This document shows positions 1 to 8,881 of a stretch of 64,000 nt of DNA, one piece after another. Position 1 is the first letter of the stretch; every line of letters begins with the position of its first letter. The position numbers and the translations under genes are program-made. The notes under the pieces were generated by a model. That model had not been told where the DNA came from, made no database searches, and saw only the letters and a list, made by a program, of their open reading frames with translations. Source of the stretch: Zoogloea sp. (GTDB taxonomy: Bacteria > Pseudomonadota > Gammaproteobacteria > Burkholderiales > Rhodocyclaceae); the NCBI RefSeq assembly GCF_030157465.1, contig NZ_JAOAUU010000054.1, forward strand, positions 1 through 64,000, written 5' to 3'.

Positions 1-387
1 ACCGCCGAGCAGCGCAGCAACGGGCGGGGAAGTCCGGCGCAGCTGTTTGAGCCCGCAGGGCGAGTTCTGCGCCGGCCGCCCGTTGTGAGCAGCGCAGGGG
101 AGTCGGCCGAAGGCCGACCGGTGAAGCCGGGTCGCCTTCTTTGCCTTCTTTCTTGGCGAAGCAAGAAAGGAGGTCGCCCGCCGGGGCGAGACCCGGCCGA
201 TGTGACGCCAAACACGGGAAAGCCGCCCAGGAAGGTCTCAGGTTCGCGCCAGCAGGCCCGCGAGACCTGGAAAACTGACCTATCGAGGGGAAAACGCTTT
301 CCACACTTAACGCGAACATGGCCTATAAAAATGACAGGTAGCGCCGTCCGCCCCGTTGGGCGGACGGGTTCAGGGGAGGTCGATGCA
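1..387. repeat. Dispersed intergenic repeat, copy A
   Basis: No convincing gene is seen before position 388. The stretch from about 100 to 330 recurs in inverted orientation at about 8185-8450 and partly in direct orientation at about 8600-8800. Shared blocks include the hairpin at 146-168 (TTTCTTGGCGAAGCAAGAAA), the following CGCCCGCCGGGGCGAG block, the text around GATGTGACGCCAAACACGGG, and GGAAAACGCTTTCCACACTTAACGCGAACATGGC at its right end. It is an intergenic family and not a coding region. Confidence 0.6.
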
Positions 388-888
388 ATGACAATGATTC
401 CGTGTACGGAAGGCCGTGTGGCCGTGGCAAGCGCAGCCGACGGTATCGATTTTGGCGCCGTCAACAGCTGCATGACGATCAGCTGCATTCTGGATGACGG
501 CAGCAAGATCGCGGCTCACGACGCCATCTTCAAGCGCGTGCAGCCGCAGATTTTATTTGCGCTGAAAGAACGGGTGCCGGCCGACCGGCAGATCGCCCGC
601 GTCATCGCCGCCGGCGCAGGAACCTGCTGGACGCCGACGATGGAATCCCAGCAGGAGCTGGCGAGCGGCATGAGCAAGGCCGATCCGTCGTTCAAGGAGC
701 AAAGCTGGCAGGAGCAGGACCGCCTGATGTTTCCCAACATGATCACCCGCAACGTGGCGCGCTTCACCGAGGTGCTGAGCCGCGACCTGGGCGTCGATGC
801 GGGCGCGGTGGAATTCCGGGATGTGGCCGAAGGCAAGATCAGGCTCGATCCGGACGGCGCGCTGGAGGTGGACGAGGCCCCGGACTAA
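388..888 (+). CDS. Hypothetical protein, 166 aa
   Basis: A short soluble protein of unrecognised family. The start is the ATG at 388 because an AGGGGAGG ribosome binding site ends eight bases upstream; the open frame continues further upstream but only through the dispersed repeat. The protein begins MTMIPCTEGRVAVASAADG, has no signal peptide or membrane segment, and is acidic at the C terminus (LEVDEAPD). It contains a Cys-Trp pair (AGTCWTP) but no motif I can name. It converges on the neighbouring minus-strand gene with a gap of about 28 bases. No function is assigned. Confidence 0.65.
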   Translation: MTMIPCTEGRVAVASAADGIDFGAVNSCMTISCILDDGSKIAAHDAIFKRVQPQILFALKERVPADRQIARVIAAGAGTCWTPTMESQQELASGMSKADPSFKEQSWQEQDRLMFPNMITRNVARFTEVLSRDLGVDAGAVEFRDVAEGKIRLDPDGALEVDEAPD

Positions 889-916
889 GCGTTTCGGGGC
901 CGCGTCGTCGGGCGGC

Positions 917-1921
917 TCAGCGCATGTCGTCGCGAATGCTTTCCCGAATCTCTTCCCACTCGTAGATTCCGCCGTCGGCCATCAGGGACATGAACAGCCG
1001 GCCGTCCTTGAGCACATACGAGCGGACATGGGGAAGGTCACGCACCAGCTTCTGGTCCAGCGACGCCGGGCCGCACAGGGCGCGGGTGCCGGCCACCGCG
1101 CCGAGTTCCAGCGCCCCCGATCGATCGGCCGCCGGCGTGGCCTGCCAGGTGCCCATGCCCCGGTTGCAGTCCAGCCGCAGGGCCAGCCGGCCGCCGGCGT
1201 TGAAGCGGATCGTGTAGCGCTGCGGCTCGCTGATCCGGGTGGTGCCCTGGACATCGTCCATGGACTGGATTGCGCGCAGTTGCCACGCGGTGCCCTGCAG
1301 GTTTGCCGGCGTGCTGGTGGCGGCGGCTTTTGTGCAGTGCATTTCCGGCGCCTCGAAGCCCCAGGTGACCCGCGCTTCGCCCTGGTGCTCCCAGAAGCTT
1401 TCGTTGCGCCCCTGGTAGCGCGTGCCGCTGGCGCTGATCTGCTGATACATCAACGAATTGCTGTCGCCGCGTTCGGCGATCAGGCTGGCGGGATCGGTCT
1501 GGAAAAACGTGACCAGCAGCTCGCTGCCGGGGCTGTCGTCACACACGTAGCGGGCCTCGGCCACCGCCGGCACGAGCCGGTAGCGTGCCTGCAGCTCGGC
1601 GATGCGCAGGCGGTAGGCTTGCTCCACGCAGCTGCGCCTGTCGTCGCTTTTCCAGCAGTCGTTGCGCCCCTTGATCCAGCCCCGCTGCTCCGCCTTGAGC
1701 ACCGGTGGATGCTCATTGACCGCCTTGCGGCTCGCCGCCGCAAAAACACGTCCGATCACGCGGTCCAGCGCGGACAGGCCGGGGTCCTGGCACACCAGGG
1801 CTTCCGTACTGCCGGCGACGGCTTTTTTGCAGTTGATGTCGTGCGCGCCTGCCAGTGCGGCCGCTGCCGTAAATGTGCAGCTCATGGCCACGGCCAGTGT
1901 GGGGATCCAGTGGGTGCTCAT
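917..1921 (-). CDS. LprI/MliC/META three-domain envelope protein
   Basis: The 334-aa product looks like an exported lysozyme-inhibitor-like protein. An N-terminal signal peptide (hydrophobic residues about 7-26, ending ALAGA) precedes a Cys-rich LprI/DUF1311-type segment (about 28-110; INCKKA, LVCQDPGLSALD, CWKSDDRRSCVEQAYRLRI). A MliC-like C-type lysozyme inhibitor segment follows (about 125-200; ARYVCDDSPGSELLVTFF), then a META domain (about 210-310; LQGTAWQLRAIQ through LDCNRGMGTW and GTRALCG). The families are inferred from motifs; LprI and MliC proteins inhibit host or predator lysozyme in the periplasm, and META domains are common in envelope stress proteins. It is divergent from the MocR gene, sharing an intergenic region of about 100 bases. 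Confidence 0.7.
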   Translation of the reverse strand: MSTHWIPTLAVAMSCTFTAAAALAGAHDINCKKAVAGSTEALVCQDPGLSALDRVIGRVFAAASRKAVNEHPPVLKAEQRGWIKGRNDCWKSDDRRSCVEQAYRLRIAELQARYRLVPAVAEARYVCDDSPGSELLVTFFQTDPASLIAERGDSNSLMYQQISASGTRYQGRNESFWEHQGEARVTWGFEAPEMHCTKAAATSTPANLQGTAWQLRAIQSMDDVQGTTRISEPQRYTIRFNAGGRLALRLDCNRGMGTWQATPAADRSGALELGAVAGTRALCGPASLDQKLVRDLPHVRSYVLKDGRLFMSLMADGGIYEWEEIRESIRDDMR

Positions 1922-2022
1922 GAAAACCTCGGGAAGGAGTGGGTTGAAAGCCGGCCCGAGTATGCCCGACCGATCGGCACATGCGGCACGGTTCCGCCGA
2001 AGCGCGCTGCTACCATTGATCC

Positions 2023-3444
2023 ATGACGCTTTACCACGACCTTGCCGAAAAAACCGCGGCGCTGATCGCCGAGGGGGTGCTGCGCCCCGGCGACCGCCTG
2101 CCCTCCGTCCGCCAGACCTGCCGCACCCACGGGATTGCGCCGGTGACGGTGACCCAGGCCTATCACCTGCTCGAAAGCCGGGGGCTGATCGAGGCCCGCC
2201 CCAAGTCGGGCTATTTTGTGCGGGCGCGGCTTGGCCAAAGTCTGCCCGAGCCGGAAATGACCCGCCCGGTGGGGCATTCGACGCAGCTGGCGGTGAGCGA
2301 CTTCATCTTCGAGATCCTCGACAGCGTCAAGGATCCGGCCGTTGTTCCGCTGGGCTCGAGCTTTCCCAGTCCCTACCTTTTTCCCCTCGACAAGCTCGGG
2401 CGCTTTCTCGCCGCGGCGGCGCGCCACCTGGACCCGCAGTCCACCATCACCGATCTGCCGCCGGGCAACGACGAGCTGCGCCGCCAGCTGTCCCTGCGCT
2501 ACCTGGCCCACGGCGCCAGCGTGTCGCCGGCGGAGATCGTCATCACCTCGGGGGCGATGGAGGGGATCAACCTGTGCCTGCAGGCGGTAACCCGGCCGGG
2601 CGATCTGATCGCCATCGAGTCGCCCACCTTTTACGCCGGGCTGCAGGCCAGCGAGCGGCTGGGCCTCAAGGTGATCGAGATTCCGACCCACCCGCGGGAG
2701 GGCATCAGCCTGACCGCGCTGGAAGACGCGCTGCGCCATCACCCGATCAAGGCCTGCCTCTTCATGCTCAACTTTGCCAACCCGACCGGCAGCCTGGTGC
2801 CGGACGAGCGGAGGAAGGCGCTGGTCGAACTGCTCGACCGCCACGATGTGCCGCTGATCGAGGACGACGTGTACGCCGAGCTGCACTTTGGCCCCCACGC
2901 GCCCCTGTGCAGCAAGGCGGTGGACCCGAACGGGCGGGTCATGCACGTGTCGTCCTTCTCCAAATGCCTGGCGCCGGGCTACCGGATCGGCTGGATTGCG
3001 GCCGGGCGCTACGCCACGCTGATCCAGCGCCAGAAGCTGTCCACCAGCCTGGCCACCACGGTTCCGGTGCAGATTGCGATGGCCGATTACCTCAAGCAGG
3101 GCGGCTACGAAAACCATCTGCGCCACCTGCGCCGCAGCCTCGCTGCCCAGGAGGCCATGCTGGTCGAAGCGGTGGAGGCTCATTTTCCTGAAGGCACCCG
3201 GCTGGCCCGGCCCCAGGGAGGCTATTTCCTGTGGCTGGAGTTGCCCCGCACGGTGGACGCCCTGCTGTTGCACCGGCAGGCGCTGGAGCAGGGCATCAGC
3301 ATCGCCCCGGGCCCCATCTTTTCGGCCAAGCGGGAGTTCGGCCACTGCATCCGCCTCAACTTCGGCCACCCGGTCGACGCGCGCCTCCGCGCGGCGGTCG
3401 CCACGCTGGGCAGACTGGCCAGCAGCTCGCAATCGGGCGGATGA
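2023..3444 (+). CDS. MocR-family GntR/aminotransferase-like transcriptional regulator
   Basis: A 473-aa PLP-dependent regulator with a GntR winged helix at residues 1-75 (GDRLPSVRQTCRTHGIAPVTVTQAYHLLESRGLI) and a class I aminotransferase-like domain from about 110 to the end. The PLP lysine is seen in SSFSKCLAPGYRIGW, the Asp/Tyr pair in EDDVYAEL, and NPTG in NFANPTGSLVP. MocR proteins bind PLP or amino-acid adducts and control nearby metabolic genes, but the target here is not evident: the divergent gene is an envelope protein. No strong ribosome binding site is visible before the ATG. YdcR-like identity is more likely than PdxR because no pdxST genes are adjacent. Confidence 0.85.
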   Translation: MTLYHDLAEKTAALIAEGVLRPGDRLPSVRQTCRTHGIAPVTVTQAYHLLESRGLIEARPKSGYFVRARLGQSLPEPEMTRPVGHSTQLAVSDFIFEILDSVKDPAVVPLGSSFPSPYLFPLDKLGRFLAAAARHLDPQSTITDLPPGNDELRRQLSLRYLAHGASVSPAEIVITSGAMEGINLCLQAVTRPGDLIAIESPTFYAGLQASERLGLKVIEIPTHPREGISLTALEDALRHHPIKACLFMLNFANPTGSLVPDERRKALVELLDRHDVPLIEDDVYAELHFGPHAPLCSKAVDPNGRVMHVSSFSKCLAPGYRIGWIAAGRYATLIQRQKLSTSLATTVPVQIAMADYLKQGGYENHLRHLRRSLAAQEAMLVEAVEAHFPEGTRLARPQGGYFLWLELPRTVDALLLHRQALEQGISIAPGPIFSAKREFGHCIRLNFGHPVDARLRAAVATLGRLASSSQSGG

Positions 3445-3450
3445 TTTTCT

Positions 3451-3532
3451 GTTGGGGCGACTTCAGTCGCCCGCGGAGGCTGAGCCTGGAGCCTGATTTT
3501 GCCGGCTGAGGGCGACTGAAGTCGCCCCTACG
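3451..3532. repeat. REP-like palindrome pair
   Basis: Two copies of an 18-bp palindrome, GGGCGACTTCAGTCGCCC and GGGCGACTGAAGTCGCCC, lie about 50 bases apart and in inverted orientation. The pair can fold into one large stem or two small hairpins. The same unit recurs at 21267-21350, and a diverged half copy (GGCTGGAGTCGCCCCC) follows ccoG at about 4991. The position between the MocR gene and ccoG fits a REP/BIME-type element that may also act as a transcription or mRNA-end barrier. Confidence 0.75.
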
Positions 3533-3620
3533 AAATCTGTGCCTGTTATAAATTCGTTGCGCTGAATCTGTTTCCATTCGGCGGCGGGTGATTTACTCCT
3601 GATCCAGGAGGAATGCCCGA

Positions 3621-4979
3621 ATGAACAAGCCTGTCAGTAAAGTCCGCGAAGCGAAACTCGAGCTGTATCGCAAGAAAGGGAAGATCCACGCCCGCGAGGT
3701 TCGCGGCCGGTTCAACACGATCCGCTGGGCCATGGTGTGGCTCACCCAGATCGTTTTTTACGGGGCCTGCTGGCTCCAGTGGGGCGGCCGCCAGGCCATC
3801 CTCTTCGATATTCCGCACGAAAAGTTTTACCTGTTCGGCCTGGTGCTGTGGCCGCAGGATGCCTTGCTGGGCGCGATTGCGCTGATTCTCGCAGCGACCG
3901 GCCTGTTTCTCGTGACCGCGATGGCCGGGCGGCTGTTCTGCGGTTTTGCCTGCCCCCAGACGGTCTACACCTCGATCTTCATGTGGGTCGAAACCAGGGT
4001 GGAAGGCGATCACCTGGCCCGCCTCAAGCTCGACCAAAGCCCGCCGACCCCGCGCAAGCTGGCCCTGCGCAGCACCAAGTACGCCCTGTGGGGCCTGATC
4101 GCGGCCTGGACGGCGATCAGCTTCGTTGGCTACTTCACGCCGATCCGCGAACTGCTGCCCGCCGTGGCGAGCTGGAATCTCGGGCCGTGGGAGGCTTTCT
4201 GGCTGATCTTCTACGCCGTGTTCACCTATGTGCAGGCCGGCTTTGCCCGTGAAGCGGTGTGCCAGCACATGTGCCCTTACTCGCGCTTCCAGGGCGTGAT
4301 GTTCGACTCCACCACGCGCACCGTCAGCTATGACGTGGCCCGCGGCGAGCCGCGCAAGGGCAAGGGCGGGGGTGACTGCATCGACTGCGGCATCTGTGTG
4401 CAGGTGTGCCCCGTCGGCATCGATATCCGTGACGGCCTCCAGTACCCGTGCATCAACTGCGGCCTGTGCGTGGATGCCTGCGACGAGGTGATGACCCGCA
4501 TCGCCAAGCCGGTCGGCCTGATCCGCTTTGCCTCCGAGCAGGAGCTTGCCGGCGCGCCCCGGCCCAGCGCTCGGCCACGCCTGGCGGTGTATGCCGGGCT
4601 GATCGGCGTGTTCGTCGCCCTTGGCGCGTGGACGGTGACCCAGCGTTCGCTGCTGCGGGTGGATGTGCTGCGCGACCGGGGCAGTTTGTCCCGCGAAACG
4701 GCGGATGGCCGCATCGAGAACGCCTACACCCTCAAGCTGATCAACATGGCCGAGGGCGCCCGTGACTTCGAGGTGGCAGTGAGCGGCCTGCCCGGCATCG
4801 AGCTGCTCGGTGCGCAGCGCTTTGCCGGCGACGCCGGGAGCATCCGGGAAGTGCGCGTGACCGTCGTGGCCCCGCCCGATGCCGCCAAGTCCGGCGCCAG
4901 CCCCATCGCCTTCAGCGTCCAGGCGGCCGGTGATCCGGCAAGCCGGGTGACCGAAAAAAGCACCTTCGTGCTGCCCTGA
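3621..4979 (+). CDS. ccoG: Cytochrome c oxidase accessory protein CcoG
   Basis: A 452-aa membrane iron-sulfur protein of the CcoG/FixG/RdxA family, needed for assembly of cbb3-type oxidase, where it is known to act in copper reduction for CcoN. N-terminal membrane segments lie at about 35-60, 75-105 and 150-210, with the conserved CGFACPQTVY between them. Two ferredoxin motifs are clear: CIDCGICVQVCPVGI at about 253-267 and CINCGLCVDACDEV at about 277-290. A further segment spans about 325-345, and an Ig-like periplasmic C-terminal domain follows. A GGAGGA site precedes the ATG. No ccoNOPQ genes are in the window, so its oxidase lies elsewhere. It is followed by the sulfite reductase genes after 54 bases. 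Confidence 0.93.
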   Translation: MNKPVSKVREAKLELYRKKGKIHAREVRGRFNTIRWAMVWLTQIVFYGACWLQWGGRQAILFDIPHEKFYLFGLVLWPQDALLGAIALILAATGLFLVTAMAGRLFCGFACPQTVYTSIFMWVETRVEGDHLARLKLDQSPPTPRKLALRSTKYALWGLIAAWTAISFVGYFTPIRELLPAVASWNLGPWEAFWLIFYAVFTYVQAGFAREAVCQHMCPYSRFQGVMFDSTTRTVSYDVARGEPRKGKGGGDCIDCGICVQVCPVGIDIRDGLQYPCINCGLCVDACDEVMTRIAKPVGLIRFASEQELAGAPRPSARPRLAVYAGLIGVFVALGAWTVTQRSLLRVDVLRDRGSLSRETADGRIENAYTLKLINMAEGARDFEVAVSGLPGIELLGAQRFAGDAGSIREVRVTVVAPPDAAKSGASPIAFSVQAAGDPASRVTEKSTFVLP

Positions 4980-5033
4980 ACATTCCCCGGGCGGCTGGAG
5001 TCGCCCCCACCTTATCGCCAAGGCCATTCAGCC

Positions 5034-6692
5034 ATGTACCTCTACAACCAAACCGACCAGCGCCTGGTGAACGACCGGGTCGTGCAGTTCCGCGACCAGA
5101 TGACGCGCTTTCTCGACGGGCGCCTGTCCGAGGACGACTTCCGCCCGCTGCGCCTGCAGAACGGCCTCTACGTGCAGCGTCACGCGCCCATGCTGCGGGT
5201 GGCGATTCCCTACGGCACCCTGGCCAGCCATCAGCTGAGAAAGCTCGCCGACATCGCCCGCCGCTACGACCGGGGCTACGGACACTTCACCACCCGCAGC
5301 AACATCCAGTACAACTGGGTGCGGCTCGAAGAGGCGCCGGACATCCTGGCCGAACTGGCCACGGTGCAGATGCACGCCATCCAGACCTCCGGCAACTGCA
5401 TCCGCAACATCACCACCGACCAGTTTGCCGGGGTGGCCGCCGACGAGCTGTTCGACCCGCGCCCTTACTGCGAGATCGTCCGCCAGTGGTCCACGCTGGC
5501 GCCGGAATTCCTGTTCCTGCCGCGCAAGTTCAAGATCGCCATTTCGGGTGGCGCCGAAGACCGGGCCGCGGTGCGCTTTCACGACATCGGCGCCAGCGCG
5601 CGGGTGGCGCTGGATGGCCGCATCGGCTTCGAAGTTTTCGTCGGTGGCGGGCTGGGGCGGACGCCGATGGTCGGCAAGACGATCAAGGACTTTCTGCCCC
5701 GCGAGGAACTGCTTAACTATTTCGAGGCCATCCTGCGGGTCTACAACCGCTATGGCCGGCGCGACAACAAGTACAAGGCGCGCATCAAGATCCTGGTGAA
5801 AGACCTGACCCTCGAAGGCTTTGCGAAGGAGGTGGAGGACGAATGGGCGTGGAGCCGGGGCGGCCCCGCCACCCTCACCGAACAGAGCTTTCGGGACATG
5901 GAGGCCTTTTTTACCCGCGCGGATTACGCCCCCGCCGCGGCCGACGATCCAGGCTACCGGCAGGCGCTGCAGGACACGCGCGCCTTTGCCCGGTGGGTCG
6001 AACGCAATGTGGCACCCCACCGGCAAGACGGCTACGCCATCGTCACCCTGTCCCTCAAGAAGACCGGCGCGCCGCCGGGGGATGCCACCGCCGAGCAGAT
6101 GGACGGCGTCGCCGATCTGGCCGAGCGCTTCAGCGCTGGTGAAATCCGGGTCAGCCACGAGCAGAACCTGGTGTTGCCCCACGTGGCCCGCAAGGATTTG
6201 CCGGCCCTGTGGGAGGGGGCGCGCGCCCTCGGCCTCGCCACGCCCAACATCGGCCTGCTGACCGATCTGGTGTGCTGCCCCGGCGGCGATTTCTGCTCCC
6301 TGGCCAATGCCCGCTCCATCCCGGTGGCGGCGGCCATCCAGCAGCGCTTCGACAATCTGGATTACCAGTTCGACCTGGGCCCGCTGGAACTCAACATGTC
6401 GGGCTGCGTGAATGCCTGCGGCCACCACCACATCGGCCACATCGGCATCCTGGGTGTCGATAAGAACAACGAGGAGTGGTATCAGGTGACCATCGGCGGC
6501 CGCGAAGGCGCCGCTGCCGCGCTGGGCAAGGTGATCGGCCCGTCCTTTGCCGCCGGGCAGATTCCCGGCGTGATCGAGCGCCTGCTGGAGGTGTATCTGG
6601 AGGCCCGTCATGAGGGCGAGATTTTCATCGACGCGGTCGAGCGGATCGGCCTCGAGCCCTTCAAGGCGCGGGTGTACGGAGGTGCGGCATGA
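5034..6692 (+). CDS. cysI: Nitrite/sulfite reductase, siroheme hemoprotein subunit
   Basis: A 552-aa siroheme and [4Fe-4S] reductase catalysing six-electron reduction of sulfite to sulfide (or nitrite to ammonium) in the cytoplasm. The ferredoxin-like half-domain starts at about residue 50 (APMLRVAIPYGTL), followed by the first siroheme domain (RSNIQYNWVRLEE, SGNCIRNITTDQ). The cluster ligands are in CCPGGDFC (about 413-420) and MSGCVNACGHHHIGHIG (about 454-470). The next gene, a DUF934 protein, overlaps by four bases and is the usual partner of this assimilatory sulfite reductase in betaproteobacteria, which favours sulfite over nitrite as substrate. Substrate is therefore an inference from context. 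Confidence 0.88.
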   Translation: MYLYNQTDQRLVNDRVVQFRDQMTRFLDGRLSEDDFRPLRLQNGLYVQRHAPMLRVAIPYGTLASHQLRKLADIARRYDRGYGHFTTRSNIQYNWVRLEEAPDILAELATVQMHAIQTSGNCIRNITTDQFAGVAADELFDPRPYCEIVRQWSTLAPEFLFLPRKFKIAISGGAEDRAAVRFHDIGASARVALDGRIGFEVFVGGGLGRTPMVGKTIKDFLPREELLNYFEAILRVYNRYGRRDNKYKARIKILVKDLTLEGFAKEVEDEWAWSRGGPATLTEQSFRDMEAFFTRADYAPAAADDPGYRQALQDTRAFARWVERNVAPHRQDGYAIVTLSLKKTGAPPGDATAEQMDGVADLAERFSAGEIRVSHEQNLVLPHVARKDLPALWEGARALGLATPNIGLLTDLVCCPGGDFCSLANARSIPVAAAIQQRFDNLDYQFDLGPLELNMSGCVNACGHHHIGHIGILGVDKNNEEWYQVTIGGREGAAAALGKVIGPSFAAGQIPGVIERLLEVYLEARHEGEIFIDAVERIGLEPFKARVYGGAA

Positions 6693-7153
6693 ATACCCTG
6701 ATCCGTAACGGTCAGATCGCCGACGATGGCTGGCAGTGGATCGACGCAGGCGAAGCGCAGCTTGCCGCGCGTCTGGAGGCCGGCGGGCGTTTTGTGCTGC
6801 CGCTGGCCGCGTGGCTGACTCACCGGGCAAGTCTCGACCCCGCCTGTGCCGGCGTGTGGCTGGGCCCGGATGACGAGCCGGAAGCCGTGCTGCCGTGGCT
6901 GGCCGACATTCCGCTGATCGCCATCCGCTTTCCGGTGTTCACCGACGGGCGGGGCTATTCCCTGGCCCGCCTGCTGCGCAGCCGCCATGGCTACACGGGT
7001 GAATTGCGGGCGGTGGGCGACGTGCTGCGCGACCAGCTGTATTTCCTGCAGCGCTGCGGCTTCGATGCCTTCCAGTTGCGCGCCGATCAAAGCCCCGAGG
7101 AGGCGCTGGCGGCCTTTCAGGATTATTCGTGGGCGCCGCTCGGCGGGCGCTGA
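6689..7153 (+). CDS. DUF934 protein associated with sulfite reductase
   Basis: A 154-aa soluble protein of the DUF934 family. It shows the family features: a leading acidic-aromatic stretch (DDGWQWIDAGEAQLAARL), the central IPLIAIRFPVFTDGRGYSLARLLR, and the C-terminal DVLRDQLYFLQRCGFDAFQLR. It overlaps the cysI stop in an ATGA arrangement, so the two are translationally coupled. Members are annotated as probable oxidoreductase partners in sulfite reduction, but no catalytic role has been demonstrated that I know of. A structural or electron-transfer role for the reductase is an inference. Confidence 0.85.
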   Translation: MNTLIRNGQIADDGWQWIDAGEAQLAARLEAGGRFVLPLAAWLTHRASLDPACAGVWLGPDDEPEAVLPWLADIPLIAIRFPVFTDGRGYSLARLLRSRHGYTGELRAVGDVLRDQLYFLQRCGFDAFQLRADQSPEEALAAFQDYSWAPLGGR

Positions 7154-7251
7154 CCCGGACGGAGCTTTCGCCCGACTTTGTCGATAAGCTGCAGGGTCCG
7201 CATCTGTCCGTGTCGCGCCGGGCGCTTGCCCTCAACCCTGGAGGTGTCCCG

Positions 7252-8184
7252 ATGAACATGTCTGTGCGTAGCGGCGCCGGTATTTCCGATCACACCCGGG
7301 GCGTGCTGGCGGCCTTGGTCGTGGTGCTGTGCTGGTCCGGTTTCAATATCGTTTCGCGCCTGGGGAGCAAGGGCGTGATGACGCCCTTTGACATCGCCGC
7401 GCTGCGCTACGGCGTGTCGGGGGTGATTGCGCTGCCGTATTTCATGGCCCGGGTGGCGCCGCGGGACTGGCCCCGTTATCTGGTGCTGGCCCTGTTTGGC
7501 GGGCTGGGCTACGGGCTGCTGGTGTATTCCGGTTTTGCCTTTGCGCCGACGGCCCACGCCGGGGTGTTCGTGAACGGCGGCATTCCGTTCTGGACGATCG
7601 TGATCGTGGCGCTGATGTCCGGCTTCAGGCTGGCACGCCACATTGTCATGGCCCTGTTGCTGTCGAGTGCGGGGCTGGTTTTGATCGGCTACGAAAGCCT
7701 GATTGAGCCTGACGCGGGATCACGCTGGATCGGCGACATCCTTTTTCTGCTCGCCGCCCTGACCTGGGCCGTGTTCGGCTTGCTGATGCGGCGCTGGGCG
7801 GTGCGGCCGCAGCTGGCGATCAGCGGCGTGGCGACGTTTTCAATGCTGATCTACATGCCGGTTTATCTGCTGTGGCTGCCCCAGGCGATTTCCGCCAGTT
7901 CACCCGCCGAGATCGCCTTGCAGGCCGTTTATCAGGGAGTCGTCGCGGCCCTGCTGGCGGGGGGCATGTACAGCTATGCCAATCAAAAGATCGGCTCGTG
8001 CGAGGCATCGATGATGCTGGCGCTCGTGCCGGGCGTTTCGGCCATTGGTGCGTTTTTCATCCTTGACGAGGCGCTGACGGTTTATGTCGTGGTGGGGATT
8101 GTGGTGGTGTCGGTGGGCGCGATTCTTGGCGCCATGCCGCCCGGCGGGGTGATGAAGCTGCTCAAACGCCCGCGGGGTGTGTAG
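7252..8184 (+). CDS. EamA-type (DMT superfamily) transporter
   Basis: A 310-aa inner membrane protein with about ten hydrophobic segments arranged as two EamA repeats (residues about 15-145 and 160-300). The first repeat has LVVVLCWSGFNIVSR and LRYGVSGVIALPYF; the second has LFLLAALTWAVFGLLMRRW and EASMMLALVPGVSAIGAFFILDE. The ATG at 7252 is chosen because GGAGGTG lies just upstream and the protein then starts near the first helix; the open frame extends back to 7129 without a good site. Substrate cannot be told; amino acid or metabolite efflux is typical of the family. Confidence 0.85.
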   Translation: MNMSVRSGAGISDHTRGVLAALVVVLCWSGFNIVSRLGSKGVMTPFDIAALRYGVSGVIALPYFMARVAPRDWPRYLVLALFGGLGYGLLVYSGFAFAPTAHAGVFVNGGIPFWTIVIVALMSGFRLARHIVMALLLSSAGLVLIGYESLIEPDAGSRWIGDILFLLAALTWAVFGLLMRRWAVRPQLAISGVATFSMLIYMPVYLLWLPQAISASSPAEIALQAVYQGVVAALLAGGMYSYANQKIGSCEASMMLALVPGVSAIGAFFILDEALTVYVVVGIVVVSVGAILGAMPPGGVMKLLKRPRGV

Positions 8185-8818
8185 CCTCGTTTCAAAAATG
8201 GCTATGTTCGCGTTGAGTGTGGAAAGCGTTTTCCCCGCGACAGGTCAGGCTTTCCGGTGTTTGGCGTCACATTGGCCGGGGTTTCCCACGACCGGGTTTG
8301 CACACCCGGCCGGCTACGGCGGCGCGGAGCGATGCTCCGCGAAACCCCGCCTCCGCCCCCGGCGGGCGACCTCCTTTCTTGCTTCGCCAAGAAAGGAGGC
8401 AAAGAAGGCGACCCGGCTTCACCGGTCATTCGCTTGGGCGAATGACTCCCCCGCCCGTTGCTCCGCGGATCAAAGTTTCAGACGGGCTGTCAGAGGAGCA
8501 CCGAGCCTCTCCGGAAGCTGATAGGGCTACTGACCGTTGATCACCTGCATTTCCGGTCCCCTCTGACGTGCCGACTGGAGGTGATGACGGGCGGAAAAAG
8601 GGCTTCGCATGTCTGAGCCCGAAGGGCGAGTTTGCGAAGACCCCGCCCGGCATCGCCGGAAGGAGGGAACCCCCGAAGGGGGCGCGGCAGCGGGGTACGT
8701 TTTCTTGCCTTCTTCTTTGTCGTACAACAAAGAAGAAGGTCGCCCGCCGGGGCGAGGCCCGGCCAATGTGACGCTAAACACGGGAAAGCCGTCCAGCAAG
8801 GGCTTAAATGACAGAGCC
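8185..8818. repeat. Dispersed repeat copies B (inverted) and C (direct)
   Basis: No gene is supported here. From 8185 to about 8450 the sequence is the reverse complement of the repeat at about 100-330, including GGAAAGCGTTTTCCCC, TTGGCGTCACATTGGCC and the AAGAAAGG hairpin. From about 8612 to 8800 a shorter direct copy carries GAGCCCGAAGGGCGAG, AAGAAGAAGGTCGCCCGCCGGGGCGAG and CAATGTGACGCTAAACACGGG. Between them a small hairpin, GTCATTCGC-TTGG-GCGAATGAC, lies at 8427-8448. Short frames through this region are low-complexity shadows. Confidence 0.65.
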
Positions 8819-8860
8819 AAAAAACCGGCCGGCGAGACAGGAAGTCTCGCCGGCCGGTTT
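8819..8860 (-). terminator. Rho-independent terminator of cstA-ybdD
   Basis: A near-perfect stem (ACCGGCCGGCGAGAC paired with GTCTCGCCGGCCGGT) with an AGGAA loop is followed, read on the minus strand, by six T residues. It lies about 20 bases past the end of ybdD and ends the minus-strand cstA-ybdD unit. The plus-strand side has only three T, so it is mainly directional. Confidence 0.85.
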
Positions 8861-8881
8861 GATGGATTCAGGCCGCGGCGT

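Noticed and set aside
1918-3432. 504-aa minus frame opposite the MocR gene
   Set aside because: Antisense shadow without domain patterns; the plus frame has clear GntR and aminotransferase motifs.
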